Shown in pieces: positions 44,660 through 55,665 of a stretch of DNA of 64,000 bases. The DNA comes from Neoceratodus forsteri. Its lineage: Eukaryota; Chordata; Ceratodontiformes; Ceratodontidae. The first letter of the stretch is position 1. The number at the start of each line of letters is the position of its first letter. The translations under genes and the position numbers were made by a program. The stretch is from positions 823,204,001-823,268,000 of the forward strand of contig CM057452.1 of the NCBI GenBank assembly GCA_016271365.2, written 5' to 3'. The notes under the pieces were generated by a model. That model ran no database searches and was not told where the DNA came from. It saw only the letters and a program-made list of their open reading frames with translations.

Positions 44660-45592
44660 AGCCAACATAAAAAGGACAGTAAAACCATGGCAGAACATTT
44701 TAGACCCAGTAGCCTAACATCAGTGGTGTGTAAAACAATGGCGAGAATAATAAAAAACAGGCTAGACATAGATATATCTGACAAAGGACTTAAAGACTTA
44801 ACTCAGCATGGTTTATTGACTGGCCACTCATGCACAACAAATCTAATTTTATTTTATGAAAACATGAGCAGCAGCATTGAAAGAGAGGTACCAGTGTATG
44901 TTGTCTTTCTGGATTTCAGGAAGGCATTTGATTTGGTTCTGCATGCACTGTTAATTGAAAAAATGACTAGATGGGGAATTAATACATACATAACCAGATG
45001 GATAGAGGAATGGCTTCTTGACAGGACCCAATGAGTCAAGGTATCTTGAACTCTATCTGGTGAGTGCAAGGTCACCAGTGGGGTTCCTCAGGGCTCCGTA
45101 TTGGGCCAATCACTCTTTGGAATATTTATAAATGACCTACATACTCAATTGCAAAGTAATATAAGCAAATTTGCTGATGACACTAAAATCAGTTTTGAGG
45201 TAGATACAGCTGCCAAAATCAATACGCTCACTAAAGATCTATATCACATGGAGAACTGGGCAGCATCTCACAAAAATGGCTTTTAATGTCAACAAGAGTT
45301 CAGTAATTCATCTGGGAAAAAGAAACTCAATGATAGGATATACACTAAATGTAGCATTGATAAAACCTTTAGCCAGAGAAGCTAATATAGGGATTATAAT
45401 TAATGATATCCAACTCCTGGAAAGCATTATAGAAAGTAGGCCTAACAGTGAACAGACTACTCAGATCTATTAAAAGGGCTTTTATAAATATAAATGAAAC
45501 CTGCATAATCCCACTGTATAAATCATATATAAGGCCCCATTGGGATTATGCAGTGTCCTTTTGGACCCCACATTTGGTTAAAGACAAAAACA
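44660..45592 (+). pseudogene. CR1-clade ORF2 RT, continuation
   Basis: It resumes with KKDSKTMAEHFRPSSLTSVV and continues through LTQHGLLTGHSCTTNLILFY, VPVYVVFLDFRKAFDLVLH, ITRWIEEWLLDRTQ and a SGVPQGSVLGQSLFGIFIN block. KFADDTKISFEVDTA follows, with both catalytic Asp intact. The C-terminal part reaches IIPLYKSYIRPHWDYAVSFW and stops at about 45,592, where the next element begins. The first 155 codons are open; later frames are broken at 45,034 and 45,286. The lost 3' end was not found. Confidence 0.8.
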
Positions 45593-45721
45593 GTAATTGT
45601 AGACATTTTTTGCTGATTGTGTGTTGTCTGGATCTGATGCAGCAGTTCTTAATTTCAGGTTGTTTACAATATGTGGTATATTACTGAAGATTTCAATTTG
45701 CTACGCATTACTTGTAGACAA

Positions 45722-45743
45722 ATTGTGTGTGTGTGTGTGTGAG
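45722..45743. repeat. (TG)n microsatellite
   Basis: A short TG tract continuing into GAGTGTCTGTG. Confidence 0.85.
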
Positions 45744-46140
45744 TGTCTGTGCAGTGTGTGACATCAAATAATACACCTCTTATTGTGCCACAGTGTAATT
45801 GCAGGTGCAGCACTGTGAACCTGCTATCCACTGCAGCTGTATGATTTTGTACTGCCATTGTGGTATATTTTCTTTGTTTTGCTGCTTGCACTGCCATAAA
45901 AATCTGCAGTCAGTGCTCCACCCACCTCCCCACTGGCAAAGGAATTTTTTTCCAGATTGGATTGTTTGTGACTTCAGCACCACAAGTTAGTTAAGGTGTT
46001 GTTGAACTTGTGAATTTGCATCTGTATCTATTGCTGAAGCCACAGTTGTTTTTTTGGTTTCACATCCAACATCACCCCACCCTGAGTGAATGCTCCAAAA
46101 TCAAAATTTGTTCAGAATATTGTTGTTCATCCCCCAAAAT

Positions 46141-46600
46141 GCCTGCAAAGAGACATGCAAACAAAGTTGTTTCTCACCATGGCGCTGCTGCCAGTGGTAA
46201 AATTGTCTGTGGCCGTGGTAGTACACAGATGCAGAAATGCACTGCTGATGTGAGGAAAGGTATTTCTCCTGCAATGTTTTTTATAGCCCAATCAGTAGCT
46301 TCACTCACAGTTGGAGGAGATGATGTTGTCCCAGCCAGTGGCATTAGTGCAGTTGCTGGTGGTGTATGAGTATTGCTGCCTCATGTTCCACTTCTGACTA
46401 GTGTACCGTGTCCAAAAATATAGTGGAGTGTGAAGCAATGCAAGTGAGTGGCAGTGTAGATGATGTCGTAAGTGGCTAGTTTTCCATTAGCAGGTTATAC
46501 AGACCTGCCTCTAGAGGGATTCTTGGTCTTTCACCACAAATCACTGTACTCAGTCATGGGCAATATGGCCTGCATTGTCATTCTACTTCTAATCCTGGCA
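46141..46600 (+). pseudogene. N-terminal piece of the hAT ORF, tentative
   Basis: An open frame from an ATG at 46,141 starts MPAKRHANKVVSHHGAAASG and runs to a stop at 46,367. It is basic, then small-residue-rich. Its position upstream of the hAT transposase, separated only by the LINE, suggests the first part of the same gene. No domain is visible and the junction with the later part could not be reconstructed. Confidence 0.35.
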
Positions 46601-46768
46601 AAAATTATGACTCATTAAGCACTGATCCATGCTAAGTCAGAAGTCATCCCAGCCTGGGAACCCACAATCATAGTTCCTGCTGCAACTTCGTATTGCTTCC
46701 CTACTCTTAATCTGTCAGGTTTTCATTTTAATTCTCATCCCTCTCCTCTGGCCCTCCTCCCTTCACCA

Positions 46769-47919
46769 GTGTCTTTCTGTGCACTTCCCCTGCTAGCCTT
46801 GAATGGCCATGGCTGCATCTCCTATGCCCTGGATAGACGTACCTCAATGACTGAACACCACACAAGAACCCATACGAAAAGAGACCACTTCTACCTGATA
46901 AATGCCCTCAAGAAAATGTTTCTAATTCTCCTTTTCTGTTCAGGCAATGTCAAACTAAATCCAGGTCCCCCAACTCAAATCACTTCTCTGTCAGAGTTTG
47001 CAGCTGCTCCTGGGATGAAACTGATGATGGTCAATATTCTAAGCCTGCTCAAAAAACTTGATCATCTTCAAGTTTGGGCAGCCCACACTGACCCAGATCT
47101 GACTATAATTACTGAGTCATGGCTAAAAAAGACCAACACTGATCCACAAATTACTATACGGGCTTCAAGCTCTTTAGGGCTGATAGGGATCTGGGGGGGG
47201 GAGTGGTTGTATACACTAAATCAAAATTTGATGTTAGCAGCATTTCCTGTAAAACTAAGCCCAAGGAATATGAGGTTGTCTCATTTAAACTTCACCTTCC
47301 ATCCTCAGAGTGCATCACAATCATTGGCGGCTATAGACCCCCATCAGGAGGCACAGAAATTCTTAACGTGTTGAAATCCATAACTTTGGCTGCTAACACG
47401 GAAATAATAATCTTAGGGGACTTCAATATGGATTGGCTCATTGCTAAATCCCACTCCCTAAAAGCCATCTGTGATGAGCTAGGTCTTACACAGATAGAAA
47501 CTGAACTCACAAGAATCAATGCTTCTAACTCTGCCAACAGCTCACTTTTAGATGTCATCTTAACTTTGCATCCCCATAAAATCTCACATTCTGCAGTTTT
47601 CCATAATGACATGAGCGACCACAGTATCGTTGTATGTACAAGATTCCAATCTAAAACCCAGCAGCACCCTAAATTCAGAATCAAATGCTCGTTCCGTAAA
47701 TTCAACTCAGTAAACTTCCTTACTGATCTAGCTATGATCAGGTGGCAAGACCTATATCTTTCCAAATCTGCTGATGCCACTGTCTCTGTCCTAAATGACA
47801 ACCTCACCACCCTAATTAACAAGCATGCTCCTCTTATTAAAATGAAGGTGTGGAAAATCTCGCATCTGTGGTTCACCCAAGAGCTCAAATCTGCACTTAC
47901 CAATAGAGACAAGCTATAG
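46769..47919 (+). pseudogene. L2-like ORF2, 2A-like motif and endonuclease
   Basis: The first frame (from 46,769) reads ALKKMFLILLFCSGNVKLNPG, a 2A-like D/N-V-x-x-N-P-G-P motif after a hydrophobic leader. It is followed by MKLMMVNILSLLKK (endonuclease Asn) and ITESWLKK (Glu). After the G-run at 47,190-47,198 the next frame reads TIIGGYRPPSGG, IIILGDFNMDWLIA (D-x-N) and VFHNDMSDHSIVV (SDH catalytic His). All endonuclease catalytic motifs are present. The frame ends at a TAG at 47,917 that replaces an expected Trp codon. Confidence 0.85.
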
Positions 47920-48137
47920 GCTAGGGCCAGGCACACAAAGGACCTGGCAGACTGGCAAGCATTTAGAACTGCCAGAAATGCCTGTGTTAAAAGTGTACAT
48001 GCTACTAAAGCAAACTTCTACATCTCCACTCTGGAGCAGGCCAAGGGGAACTTCCAAAAAATCTGGAAGACACTGAGATCCATTGAAGGCCATCCTGCTG
48101 CTTCCTCCCTCCCACCAAGATTCTGGCCAAGGACGGG

Positions 48138-49925
48138 ATGGTTGAAAATAAATTGCTAATCCTTGAAGAACTTAACCTTCACTTTGCTTACCGGGTTGTC
48201 GCTCGACTCTCCCTACACGCTAGCCGAGTGAATAGCAACACTAGCCAAGATACTACACATGCTGCTCCACCTCATCCCTTCCAGTTGTGCCTGTTTAGCT
48301 ACAAAGAAGTCAAAGACATAATTCTTAGCCTTGACACCAAGAAAAGTGCAGGGGACGATGACCTTGAATAATTTTTCTTGCGGTTAGGCTATGCCCAGCT
48401 CACAGCCCCCATCCTTCACATCTTCAGCCTCTCTATTACCACAGCCACTGTTCCATACTGCTGGAAATCTGCCCATATTCTTCCTCTCTTCAAATCAGGA
48501 GATCCTTGTGACTTAAACAACTACTGTCCTATCTCTATGTTGCCCGTTCTCTCCAAAGTGCTGGAAAAACTTATACACAACCAACTAAAAAATCACCTCG
48601 AAGCACACTCACTCCTAAACCTGGCCCAATCTGGCATCAGGTAGAAGCACAGTACCATCTCAGCCTTGGCTAAAGTCTCTAATGACTGGATCCATGCTAT
48701 GGACACCAAGAAGGTTACTGGTGCAGTCTTTCTAGACCTCAGTAAGGCCTTCAACACTGTAGACCATCACCTCCTAATCACCTGTCTTGCCTACATAGGT
48801 GCCACTCCACTTACCTTACAGTGGTTTAACAGTTATCTCTCAGGAAGGATACAAAAAGTCAAAGCTGATGGCCTAATATCTGCCCCCCTTCCAATTGCGG
48901 GAGGAGTCCTTCAAGGCTTCATCCTAGGACCAATCCCTTTTTCCCTGTACATCAACAACCTTGACTCCCACATAAAGAACTCTAGCATACATTTCTTTGC
49001 AGATGATATGGTTTTGTACGCATCAGGCTCGTCCTTAACTGAAGTCAGGGAAGCACTCCAAGCTGACTTTATCCAGTTAGAAAGCAACCTTATCAATGCC
49101 AAGCTTCTCTTAAATGCCAAAAAAACCAAGACAATGATTTTCTCGAGAGTTGCCTTGTCTGGTGTCCTACCCACCCCACCTAAAAACTTTATAGTTACCT
49201 CCCTAGGTGAACCCTTGGAAGTCGTACCTAAATTTAAATATCTAGGTATATGGATAGACAACAAGCTTTCCTTCAATGACCACATCAAGAATCTATCAAA
49301 GAGGCTTAAAGCACGCTTGGGTTTCTTCTTTAGAAATAGGACCCTCTTTTCTCTCACGACCCGCAAAAGACTTGTCCAAGCAACATTCCTTCCCTTTCTT
49401 GACTACGGAGACATTATCTTTATCTCCTCCCCAACCTTGAGCCTATCTAAACTGGACGTACTCTATCACCATGCTCTTTGCTTCATTACTAACTCTGCGT
49501 ACAGGACCCACCACTGTAGTCTTTATGCAGCAGTTGGGTGGACCTCTCTTGCCACCAGACGCCTCCTGGATGCTGGCATTTGGACCCTCAAATTACTACT
49601 CCACAAACTGCCTGTCTATTTAACATCTCTCATACACATCTCACATCGTGCCTACTCCCTAAGGAAATCCGACCTTATCCTACTAGATGTTCCCAGGACA
49701 CGTACCTCAGCTGGCCAAAGAGTTGTCTCATATGACCTCCCAAACATTTGGAACCAACTACAAGCCATGCTGAAGCTAACCAGCATCGTATCAATTAACT
49801 CCTACAAAACACTAGCTATCTCTAAATTAAAAGACATACGTAGGTGCTACTCGGCCCCCAACACCAAGTCAACTTCCTGGGTACCAACTGGCCCTGCACT
49901 TATTAAGCTGAAATGTGTTGCATAA
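48138..49925 (+). pseudogene. L2-like ORF2 RT and C-terminus, 419-codon open stretch
   Basis: RT starts with KKSAGDDDLE and, after a TAA at 48,369, continues in the same frame with a SAHILPLFKSGDPCDLNNY block. After a TAG at 48,642 comes a 419-codon open run. It has AVFLDLSKAFNTVDHHLLI, NSYLSGRIQKVKADGLI, GGVLQGFILGPIPFSLYINN (normally GVPQG; Pro lost) and SIHFFADDMVLYASG, with the catalytic Asp pair intact. The C-terminal domain carries KFKYLGIWIDNKLSFNDHI, RTHHCSLYAAVGWTSLATRR and a SLRKSDLILLDVPR block. It ends at the natural stop at 49,923. This is the best kept RT in the window. Confidence 0.9.
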
Positions 49926-50139
49926 TTTAGGGTAAGGTTAAAGCTGGAATGTACTGCGTATATAGCATAAGGACTTCTATTGTGTATACCTCTTGTATTA
50001 TATATATTTTTTTCTTTGTTGTTCTACATTTTATATCTCCTGTCTATGTAATTGCGAAATGTATGTGTATATGCCTCAGGACCTCCTTGTGAATGAGCTT
50101 GCTCAACGGAGTCTTTCCTGCAATAAATTTGAAAACTTG

Positions 50140-53100
50140 AAAAAAGAATACTTCCCAGTAACTGAACATAAGGATTCTGATAATCATGTCAATGATAGCA
50201 TACAATGCGACATTTCTTCCACTGCGGTTCAGGTCACGCATTTTCCATGCAGTGATTCACAGTGTATTGAAAAAATATCATGCGATGGTGGTGTTGATGA
50301 TGATGATGATGATGATTCTGATGATGATGTTGCTGTGGTTGCAACATGCAGTCCACATGCCAGCATTCATGCAGAAGATGTGGATGTGGGTGATGTTGAT
50401 GAATATGATGATGATGTAATTAACCCCAGTTGGGAACTGGAGGAAAATAAATTCAAGGTGGTTGTGTCTGGATCTGTTTGCTTTTATTCCCCCCCCCACA
50501 TAAAAACTTGTGATTTACCAGTTTCAGTTGATGGTGATGATGATGATGACCCAGTAATAATGATAGGTAGTCATGGTGGTAAGTTGCAGTCCAAGTGTGT
50601 TCTTCCCAAAATTTCACGTAGCACCCCCCCACACACACACTTCATTTCTTAAAAGAATGGAGTCCAATGAGCAGCATCAGGGGCATGTTAAAAGTAGAGC
50701 ATCACAATCCCTTGTTTGGGATTTTTTTGTGCAGGATGCAAATGATGAGTCAGTTGCAATCTGCCAGGTTTGCCATGTGCATGTAAGTTGAGGTAAAAAG
50801 GGGAGCCATCTGGGCACAGGAGGACAGCATACTCATATTAAGAACAGGCACATGGCACTGTGGACCCATCACTAGATGGCAGCTAATACCACAGTGGGGC
50901 GTTCACCCTCTTCATCAACCATAACGAGTATGTTATTCCCTTCCATGACTGTTAAATCAAGTAGGAAATTAAATGTGTGCAGTAGTGATGAAATAAGAAC
51001 CGAGGATTACTACAGGCATGATGAGGTGGAGGAGCTTAATGACTTTGAAATGTTGTCCAGTGCTGGTGAGAGTAGCAGTTTTGGTGGTGGTGGTGGTGAA
51101 TGCAGTATGTTTAGTGCAAGTGGTACATCAACCCCTGTTGGTAAATGTGGTAAAATAACTGCATTTGTGGGTTTGTCATCATCACCTGTGCAACTGTCTT
51201 CATCAAACGTTCACACTCCACCCCCTGCAATTCACATAGCAGAACCATTTGTCATCACACCCCGTGTATAATGTTTAAGTCAGCCTACATTACAGAGTGT
51301 TTTTGTGCATAAGCTGAAATACCCACCTAATCATACAGTGTCACGTGAGTGTAATGCTGTTGTAGCTGAAATGCTGGCAGTTGATCTTTTGCCCTTCTCC
51401 TTTGTGGAGAATTCTGGGTTCTGGCGGTTTGCTGCACAGGCCTGCCCAAAATGGAAAGTCCCATCCAGGACATACTTTTCAACCCGTGCTGTCCCCGAGT
51501 TGTACCATACTGTGTTCGACTCAATAAGACATGCCCTTCAACATTCCTCGTCTCCATCATCCATTTAAGTAAGGATATGTGGACAAGTGGCAAAACTGCG
51601 GGGAGTTCATATTTGTGTATAACTGCACACTGGGTGCAGGTGTCAGGGGTTGTATGTCCTGTTGGTAGTCTGAATAATCAGTGCAGTAAGGTGGAGTGTC
51701 ATGTTAGCAATCGTCCAGGAATTCGACAGCATGCAACGATTGCTGTGTGCAATGTGACCTGTTCACACACTGGTGAAAACATGTTGGATGTGGTACTGAC
51801 TGAAATTGACAAGTGGCTAAACCCCCGTCCCTGAGCTGGGTTCATAGCAAATGACAATGGGTCAAATGTGGTGAAATGCATCATGAATGGTGGCTTTTTT
51901 TGTGTTACATGCATGGCCCACAGTTTAAATCTTGTGGTGCAGGAGTTTCTGCAGCACCCTGATTTAAGGGAAATGCTGACAGTTGCACGCTGTATCTGTT
52001 CTCACTTTCCACGATCTGCAAAGGCCCGTGACCAACTTCGGCAGTTACAGATGCAAAACAGCCTCCCTCAGCACCACTTGAAGCTGAAAGTTGTCACCCA
52101 GTGGAAATCCACTTTATACATGGCAGAAAGGTTGTATGAACAATACAAAGCCATCTCAGAATCTCTTGTCATGCATACTAGCCATGACAGTTCCGGGGCC
52201 TCCATGTCTATGACGACTGAACAGTGGTGCCTCATGGACTCTGTAATAACAATTGTGTGGCCTTTTGAACATGCCACTCAGGCAGTGAGTGGTGAGTCTG
52301 CCTCCATTAGCCAATCAATTCCACTGCTATGGGTGTTGAGGCAGACATTGGAGAATGTACAGCATAGCCTTGATGTTGTCAAAGACAATGCTAGCAGTAT
52401 GTTGCTGAAACACATGCTGACAGCATTTGATCATAATCATCACATCTTGAGCATTCAGCATGGTGACAACTTTGTAACAGCAACAATGCTGAACCCATAA
52501 TACAAACGTGGAATTGCCTCAGTACTGGACGGAGGGCCTGAATATGTAAAAAATGTCAGTGGGCAACTGGTGCGCTTTGTTCATGGGGCACAGAAGTTAC
52601 TTGCCAAGGTCAGCAAACCTCAGCAGCATAATCAGGCTGAAGGTGCACCTGGAGAAGTATCAAGCATATCCTGTAAGGGGAAGGGGACTGCAGTTCCAGG
52701 TGGTCTGTCATCCAAAGCAGATGGCATCAACCCACTTTGGGAGGCTTTGTCCCAAGTGGTGATTTGTAAAATAAATGATTCCGGAGAACAGGATGATGCA
52801 TCAACCACTGCACTTAGTGCGGCACAGAGAATGGTTGAGACATATTTGTCTGAAAACAGGCATCTGTCAATAACTGATGATCCTCTTTTATACTGGAGCA
52901 GAAAGGTCAGTAAATGGCCAGAGCTGACTACAGTGGCACTGAAATACCTGACAGGCCCACCCTCCAGTGTAAGTGTCGAGAGGGTATTCAGCTCAGCAGG
53001 TGCAATAGTTAGGGATCATCGGACAAACCTCTCTCCTGCAAATGTTAGTTTGCTAACATTCATAAAAATGAATGAGAGGCACACACCAGCACAGACTACA

Positions 53101-53319
53101 ACCTCAGTATTCAGTCCCCGGCCTAGTCATGGTTTTGGTGATGTAGCAATGGACAATTCTGTTGGCACTGGCAGTGGCAGCATGAAACGGCATACCACTG
53201 ATGTAGATGATGACACAATGGAGAAAGAATTTCCCAATGGTCAGACCTCAGACATAGATGACTGTGAGGGCAGCTTTCTTTATAAGGATGATGATGAGGA
53301 TAATGTTGGCAGGTTTTAA
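50140..53319 (+). pseudogene. BED/hAT transposase, main part
   Basis: Frame 1 (50,140-50,650) is acidic, with a run of Asp from a (GAT)n tract near 50,296. Frame 2 then has a BED-like finger: SLVWDFFVQDANDESVAICQ, CHVHV and HIKNRHMALW with paired Cys and His (50,700-50,875). It continues to about 51,570 with PFSFVENSGFWRFAAQACP. Frame 1 resumes and gives a 210-codon piece (51,868-52,500) with CMAHSLNLVVQEFL and LKLKVVTQWKSTLYMAERLY. It then runs to the hAT dimerisation domain PLLYWSRKVSKWPELTTVAL, GPPSSVSVERVFSSAG and LSPANVSLLTFIKMN (52,885-53,080), ending at 53,317. Frameshifts and stops at 50,789, 51,268, 51,833 and 52,498 disable it. It resembles Ac/ZBED1-type transposases. Confidence 0.85.
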
Positions 53320-53454
53320 CTGAAGTTGTTAAAAGGCTGTGACATTTGCTGTATGATACATGTTTTCTTTTTCATACAGTTCAATGAGTGTCCTACTTAG
53401 AGTGTGACTCAAATTCCATGTCACGTCACATTTGTAACAGAGAGCACAATATAT

Positions 53455-54420
53455 CCTGGCCCCTGTACCACCACCACAAGACCACTGTTAGCCACTGCCA
53501 ATACAGGGAATAACTTTCTGTGCCCCCCTGTACCACCCCCAGAAGATTGCTGTTAGTAACTGCCACCACAGGGAATGACTTTCTGTGCCCCCGGCGGACC
53601 ACCACAAGACCGCTGTTAGCCATTGCGACTACAGGAAATGACTTTGTGTGCCCCCCTGGATTGGACCACCACCATAAGACCACTGTTAGCCACTGCCACC
53701 ACAGAAAATAACTTTGTGTGCCCCCACTGGACAAACACCATGACCGCTGTTAGCCACTGCCAGCAAAGGGAATGACTTTGAGTGCCCCCACTGGACAAAC
53801 ACAATGACCGCTGTTAGCCACTGCCACCACATGGAATGACTTTGTGTGCCCCCCTGGACAACCACCATAAGACCGCTGTTAGCCACTGTCACCACATGGA
53901 ATGACTTTGAGTGCTCCCCTGGACCACCACCATGACCACTATTAGCCACTGCCACCACAGGGAATGACTTTGTGTGCCTCCCTGGTCCACCACCATAAGA
54001 CCACTGTTAGCCACTGCCACCACTGGGGATGACTTTCTGTGGCCCCCAGGACCACCACCATAAGACCACTGTTAGCCACTGCCACCACAGGGAATGACTG
54101 TGTGAGTCCCCCTGGACCACCACCATGACTGTTGTTAGCCACTGCCACCACAGGGAATGACTTTATGTGCCCCCCTGCACCACCACCATAAGACTGCTAT
54201 TAGCCACTGCTACCACAGGGAATGACTTTGTGTGCCCCCCTAGACCAGCACCATGACTGCTGTTAGCCACTGCCACCACAGGGAATGGCTTTGTGTGCCC
54301 CCTGGACCACCACCACCATAAGACCACTGCTAGCCACTGCCACCACAGGGAATGACTTTGTGTGCCCCCCTGGACCACCACCATAAGACCACTGTTAGCC
54401 ACTGTCACCACCACCAGATG
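53455..54420. repeat. Minisatellite, ~15 units of 62-66 bp
   Basis: The unit contains CTGTTAGCCACTGCCACCAC, AGGGAATGACTTTGTGTGCC, then CCCTGGACCACCACCAT and either AAGACCA or GACCG. Fifteen TTAGCCACTGCC-like landmarks are spaced 62-67 bp apart from 53,488 to 54,395. The units are very similar. The minus strand is stop-poor in several frames, which produces spurious ORFs. Confidence 0.95.
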
Positions 54421-54712
54421 CAAGAAGATGTCACAGGGAATGTCATCATGTTCCACATTTATGACCATCAGCACCCACCACCAGTGTCATTCTAACAATG
54501 TTTTCCCATTACATTGACCATGCCAAGGCAGAGGGGACCACATCCATCAGCCACAAGCACAAGGCTTCTTAATATTAAAACTATAAAGTGAGTATGTGTA
54601 CTAATGTTTTTTATGCTATTCAACTTCCTTTAGCTGTTTATTTTGTTTTCTGTTGCTTTTCTGAGCTGCAATGGTCAAACACATACGGTAAACTTATTTT
54701 GTTTTTTTACAG

Positions 54713-54814
54713 GTTAACAAAAAATGACTCTCCTTCACTGAAAGTCGGTATCAATGGTACAGCAGCAGTACCATACACAGGAACCTATGGAATATCCATT
54801 TCAAATGCATACTG
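54713..54814 (+). CDS. Candidate exon, 34 codons
   Basis: The segment is preceded by a strong acceptor (TTTTGTTTTTTTACAG, ending at 54,712) and followed by a strong donor (CTG|GTAAGTAT at 54,815). The open frame reads LTKNDSPSLKVGINGTAAVP and ends ISISNAY plus two bases. Its first base completes a codon, so it can join the exon at 695-827 (whose end leaves AA) or another exon of the same phase. The protein is not recognised. It may instead belong to the nearby DNA transposon or be chance. Confidence 0.35.
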
Positions 54815-55238
54815 GTAAGTATATATATTTTATTTCATCTGTTCATTTTTTTTTAAAAGAGTGTAGCAAATCCGACTGAGGATTCATAAACTAGGTGACA
54901 TGTGCACATCACAAAAACTATTTCTGCAACATATCATGCACTGTATTCCAAACTTGCAGCTGTGCAGCCATGACAGTGTTGAAAAAGCTGGACACAGGTT
55001 GTGTTACTTGACAAGATGTTGTTTTGAAATGTAACTTGAGTTGAGAACCAGGGGACACTGGCACAGTGTATTTGTTACACAGCCTGGTACTAAATTAAGT
55101 TGTGATAGAGCTGCTGCTTACAGTGTGACAGCTTAATATCTGTGTTAATAATCCAAGTACTTGTGGAACTGCCATGGCTTAAACATAATGTGTTACTGCT
55201 GCAATCAAGTTGTAATAAGTCCTTCAGTTCTTTTTTAG

Positions 55239-55359
55239 GAAACTTCCAGATGCTTTGTTGAGGCATAGTTGCCTTATCCAAAGAAGTTCTTCAACATCAG
55301 CCACCCCCTTCCCTGGCTGGAGCAGACATGCAACACGCAGAAGTCATTTTAATCGATGA
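55239..55359 (+). CDS. Candidate terminal exon
   Basis: An acceptor with a T-rich tract (CCTTCAGTTCTTTTTTAG, ending at 55,238) precedes an open frame. In phase with the donor at 54,815 this frame gives W, then KLPDALLRHSCLIQRSSST and PFPGWSRHATRRSHFNR before a TGA at 55,357-55,359. The phases fit without adjustment. The peptide is basic and not recognised, and no poly(A) signal was identified immediately after. Read with caution. Confidence 0.3.
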
Positions 55360-55665
55360 CCATGACCATCAATACCAACCAGACTCTAGAAGGATGCAGA
55401 TGAAATCTGTGAAGAAGTAACCAAATAAGAAACCATTAATGAGACCTACCTACAAATATGCTTCCCCCCCAAAAAAAAATACTTACCTTCATTACCTTCA
55501 TTGGCTTGAGAGTATTCCATTTCCAATTTCAATGCAAAAAGTTCTCATCAAGCACTGGAATGTGCACACCAACAGTATCTGTGACCTGTGATAAAAAACA
55601 ATACAATGAGTTCATGTCTATATATGACAACCCCCACCTACAAAACACAAATATATATATATATA

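Larger units (their letters stand above)
42717..44660. mobile_element. ~1.9-kb insertion in the CR1 RT, unidentified
   Basis: The CR1 RT breaks within VPIYN at about 42,716 and resumes with KKDSKTMAEHFRP at about 44,662, so the interval is an insertion. It holds a ~297-bp tandem array (42,860-43,860) and a GC-rich tail. TAGTGCAGG near 42,753 and its inverse CCTGCACTA near 44,622 could be terminal repeats of a smaller unit. No transposase was seen, and no clear target duplication. Confidence 0.5.
46640..50142 (+). mobile_element. L2-like LINE (copy B), fairly young
   Basis: The plus-strand element has a pyrimidine-rich leader, ORF2 with 2A-like start, endonuclease and RT, and a 3' UTR with CAGGACCTCCTTGTGAATGA, ending in TTGAAAACTTGAA. 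The 3' end is shared with copy A at 15.2-21.0 kb. ORF2 has few lesions: a G-run frameshift at about 47,196, stops at 47,917, 48,369 and 48,642, and a small frame change near 48,110. It sits within the hAT element and is therefore younger than it. Confidence 0.85.
45593..54480 (+). mobile_element. BED/hAT DNA transposon, interrupted by a LINE
   Basis: This plus-strand element carries an N-terminal region (46,141 onward), an acidic segment (50,140-50,640), a BED-type zinc finger (about 50,700) and a C-terminal hAT dimerisation domain (52,850-53,080). The LINE at 46.6-50.1 kb splits the N-terminal region. It abuts the broken CR1 at 45,592. Neither terminal inverted repeats nor an 8-bp duplication could be fixed, so both ends are approximate. 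Part of 53,320-54,480 may be separate sequence. Confidence 0.6.

Noticed and set aside
47331..47936. 201-codon minus-strand ORF
   Set aside because: Antisense shadow of the L2-like endonuclease; no domain on this strand.
50278..50499. Minus-strand frame rich in Ile/His
   Set aside because: Antisense of the (GAT)n acidic tract of the hAT ORF.
53426..54474. Several long minus-strand ORFs rich in Trp, Val and Ser
   Set aside because: They are translations of a ~64-bp minisatellite that happens to lack stops. The repeats explain them fully.
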